DNA of 6,384 nucleotides from the NCBI GenBank assembly GCA_043798435.1, contig JAZDOR010000175.1:1-6384 (forward strand). The letters run 5' to 3'. This document shows, piece after piece, positions 5,375-6,384 of the stretch. The notes under the pieces are model-generated. The model saw only the letters and a program-made list of their open reading frames with translations. It was not told where the DNA came from and searched no databases. Made by a program: the position numbers and the translations under genes. This DNA is from JAGUXG01 sp043798435 (lineage in GTDB: Bacteria > UBA9089 > UBA9088 > JAGUXG01). Each line of letters opens with the position of its first letter. Within the stretch, counting starts at the first letter, position 1.

Positions 5375-6193
5375 TTATTCCTCCACTATTGCCACTGCCC
5401 GACACCAACCAGCAGAGCCCCTTTCTACCTTGACTGGAAAGCAGGCCACCTTAAAGCCATAAGGCTTTGGAATCTTATCCAGATTTGCCATTTTCTCCAT
5501 ATGCAAGTATTCCCTCTCCCTGCCAGCAAAATGGGCTGGCCAGAGGACTGATTTATCTTTGCTTTTCAGGTAATCCTCAAACATCCTTCCCCAGGCTCTG
5601 TCAAAACCCACAGCGTCTATGCCGATAATCTTCACACCCCGTTCAATCAACCACAGGGTTGCTTCCCGACTCATCCCTGGATAATCTACCAGATACCTCT
5701 TCTCCTTATTATACTTATCTGCCCCAGTCATAAGCAAGATAATATCATAAGGCTTTATCCTGTAGTCTATTTTTTTTAGGGCAACATGGAGATCATCGGG
5801 AGTGATAAAAGAGCCTGGCTCTTTATGCCTCATATCCAGCACTACCCCATCTGAAAAGCACCACTCTAATGGAATCTCATCAATCCTTTTTGACGGTTTT
5901 CCCTCTGTTGTTGGGCCAAAGTGATAGGGTGCATCAAGGTGTGTGCCGGCATGTGTATCCATCTTTACCTCCTCCCAGGCAAGACCAAGACCATCAGGCC
6001 ACTCTTTAATCCTGTAAACCCCTATAAGATAGAGAAAGAGCCTTTTGGCTATATTTCCACCCTTATAAAGCAAACCTGCCAGATTGAGTAGGAATGCTCC
6101 CTTCTTATGGTTGATGTATGAAATCTTAGGCTGGTCATGTTCAGGACCAGTTTCCGAAAGGGTAAGGCTCAAATCTATTATACTATTTTTCAT
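5375..6193 (-). CDS. Cyclase-family (PF04199) metal-dependent hydrolase, kynurenine formamidase-like
   Basis: This 272-residue protein carries the family signature HAGTHLDAPYHF (residues 81-92), in which His81, His85, Asp87 and His91 match the HxGTHxDxPxH divalent-metal site. The end is also typical: MEKMANLDKIPKPYGFKVACFPVKVERGSAG written in the family order of an acidic/ANL turn, P-x-GF, then P-x-K-x-x-x-GSAG. Members include kynurenine formamidase, isatin hydrolase and proteins called cyclases because of polyketide clusters; most act as metal-dependent amidases or hydrolases. The N-terminus is unusual: about 80 residues precede the metal motif, including a hydrophobic stretch near 33-60 (AFLLNLAGLLYKG ... 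LFLYLIGVY) that may cap the active site or touch membrane. Only a weak GGGTGA precedes the ATG. It is the first gene of its group in the window, 2 nt before the ATPase, and with the SRPBCC and ketosynthase genes suggests acyl or polyketide processing. A kynurenine role has no contextual support. Confidence 0.87.
   Translation of the reverse strand: MKNSIIDLSLTLSETGPEHDQPKISYINHKKGAFLLNLAGLLYKGGNIAKRLFLYLIGVYRIKEWPDGLGLAWEEVKMDTHAGTHLDAPYHFGPTTEGKPSKRIDEIPLEWCFSDGVVLDMRHKEPGSFITPDDLHVALKKIDYRIKPYDIILLMTGADKYNKEKRYLVDYPGMSREATLWLIERGVKIIGIDAVGFDRAWGRMFEDYLKSKDKSVLWPAHFAGREREYLHMEKMANLDKIPKPYGFKVACFPVKVERGSAGWCRAVAIVEE
5380..5384 (-). promoter_or_regulatory. Ribosome binding site that decides the ATPase start
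   Basis: GGAGG on the minus strand lies within the last codons of the cyclase gene, 7 nt before the tandem ATG-ATG at 5372-5367. It favours the first of these two ATGs and indicates translational coupling with the cyclase gene. Confidence 0.72.
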
Positions 6194-6280
6194 TTATCAC
6201 CCGTATGCGTTTGGTATTCTGAACACTAACAGTACAAATAAACGTATTTACTCAAAATCTTGGGGAATTAGCCAAAAAAT

Positions 6281-6384
6281 TAGACACTGATATACACTGA
6301 TTATAAATAAAGAAATATTTTAGACACTGATTTACACAGATGAACACAGATAATTTTTAAATTTTATCAGTGAAAATCAGTGTT
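6281..6384. repeat. Palindromic intergenic repeat, copy 3 (cut by the window end)
   Basis: This has the same orientation as copy 2. CACTGAT/CACAGAT units start at 6285, 6295, 6325, 6335 and 6345, all 10 nt apart within each run. Complementary ATCAGTG units follow at 6366 and 6376. The order of blocks (two units, an AT-rich spacer ending AAATATTTTAG, three units, an AT-rich centre, then complement units) follows copy 2. The right arm runs into the window edge. It lies about 90 nt upstream of the cyclase gene. The stretch 6194-6280 between them is AT-rich and holds no convincing promoter or ORF. Confidence 0.82.

Noticed and set aside
5277..5462. Plus-strand 61-codon ORF across the cyclase-ATPase junction
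   Set aside because: It is antisense to two supported genes and shows no family features.
6229..6255. Promoter before the cyclase gene (TTGAGT and TACTGT on the minus strand)
   Set aside because: The spacing is only 15 nt and both hexamers are weak; in AT-rich DNA this is not enough to call.

Overview
The window looks like part of a bacterial chromosome of moderate GC. It has strong Shine-Dalgarno sites, tight gene packing and bacterial protein families (HicBA, FabF-type ketosynthase, PocR and GGDEF domains). All seven genes lie on the minus strand, so transcription runs from high to low coordinates. I cannot place the organism. The long intergenic repeats built from CACAGAT/CACTGAT units resemble, from memory only, repeats in genomes of uncultured environmental bacteria.

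The genes form two groups, each bounded by a copy of the same palindromic intergenic repeat. Group 1 (about 6193 to 3736) holds a PF04199-type metal-dependent cyclase/hydrolase, an AT-rich P-loop AAA ATPase and an SRPBCC (START/aromatase-cyclase type) protein. The first two are 2 nt apart and the last two overlap by 4 nt. Group 2 (about 3501 to 178) holds a 762-residue fusion protein, then hicB, hicA and an ICMT-like membrane methyltransferase. Gaps there are 12 nt, a 4-nt overlap and 19 nt, so this is probably one operon. The three repeat copies lie at 15-149, 3603-3725 and 6281 to the window end. Copy 1 is inverted relative to copies 2 and 3.

The most unusual gene is the fusion: a Cys-rich PocR-type sensory domain, a degenerate GGDEF domain, and a complete FabF-like ketosynthase with an intact Cys-His-His triad, all in one uninterrupted frame. 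No conventional start codon exists near the ketosynthase boundary, so the enzyme seems obliged to be made with its sensory half. A condensing enzyme, an SRPBCC protein, a PF04199 'cyclase' and a methyltransferase together suggest a small pathway that makes or modifies a polyketide-like or fatty-acyl product, with chain extension possibly gated by a ligand sensed through PocR. This pathway is inference. No acyl carrier protein, ketoreductase or acyltransferase is present in the window.

Other oddities are a HicBA toxin-antitoxin pair inside the biosynthetic-looking operon, an ATPase gene much richer in A+T than its neighbours yet translationally coupled on both sides, and repeats whose heptamer units are spaced almost exactly 10 nt apart on both arms of a hairpin.
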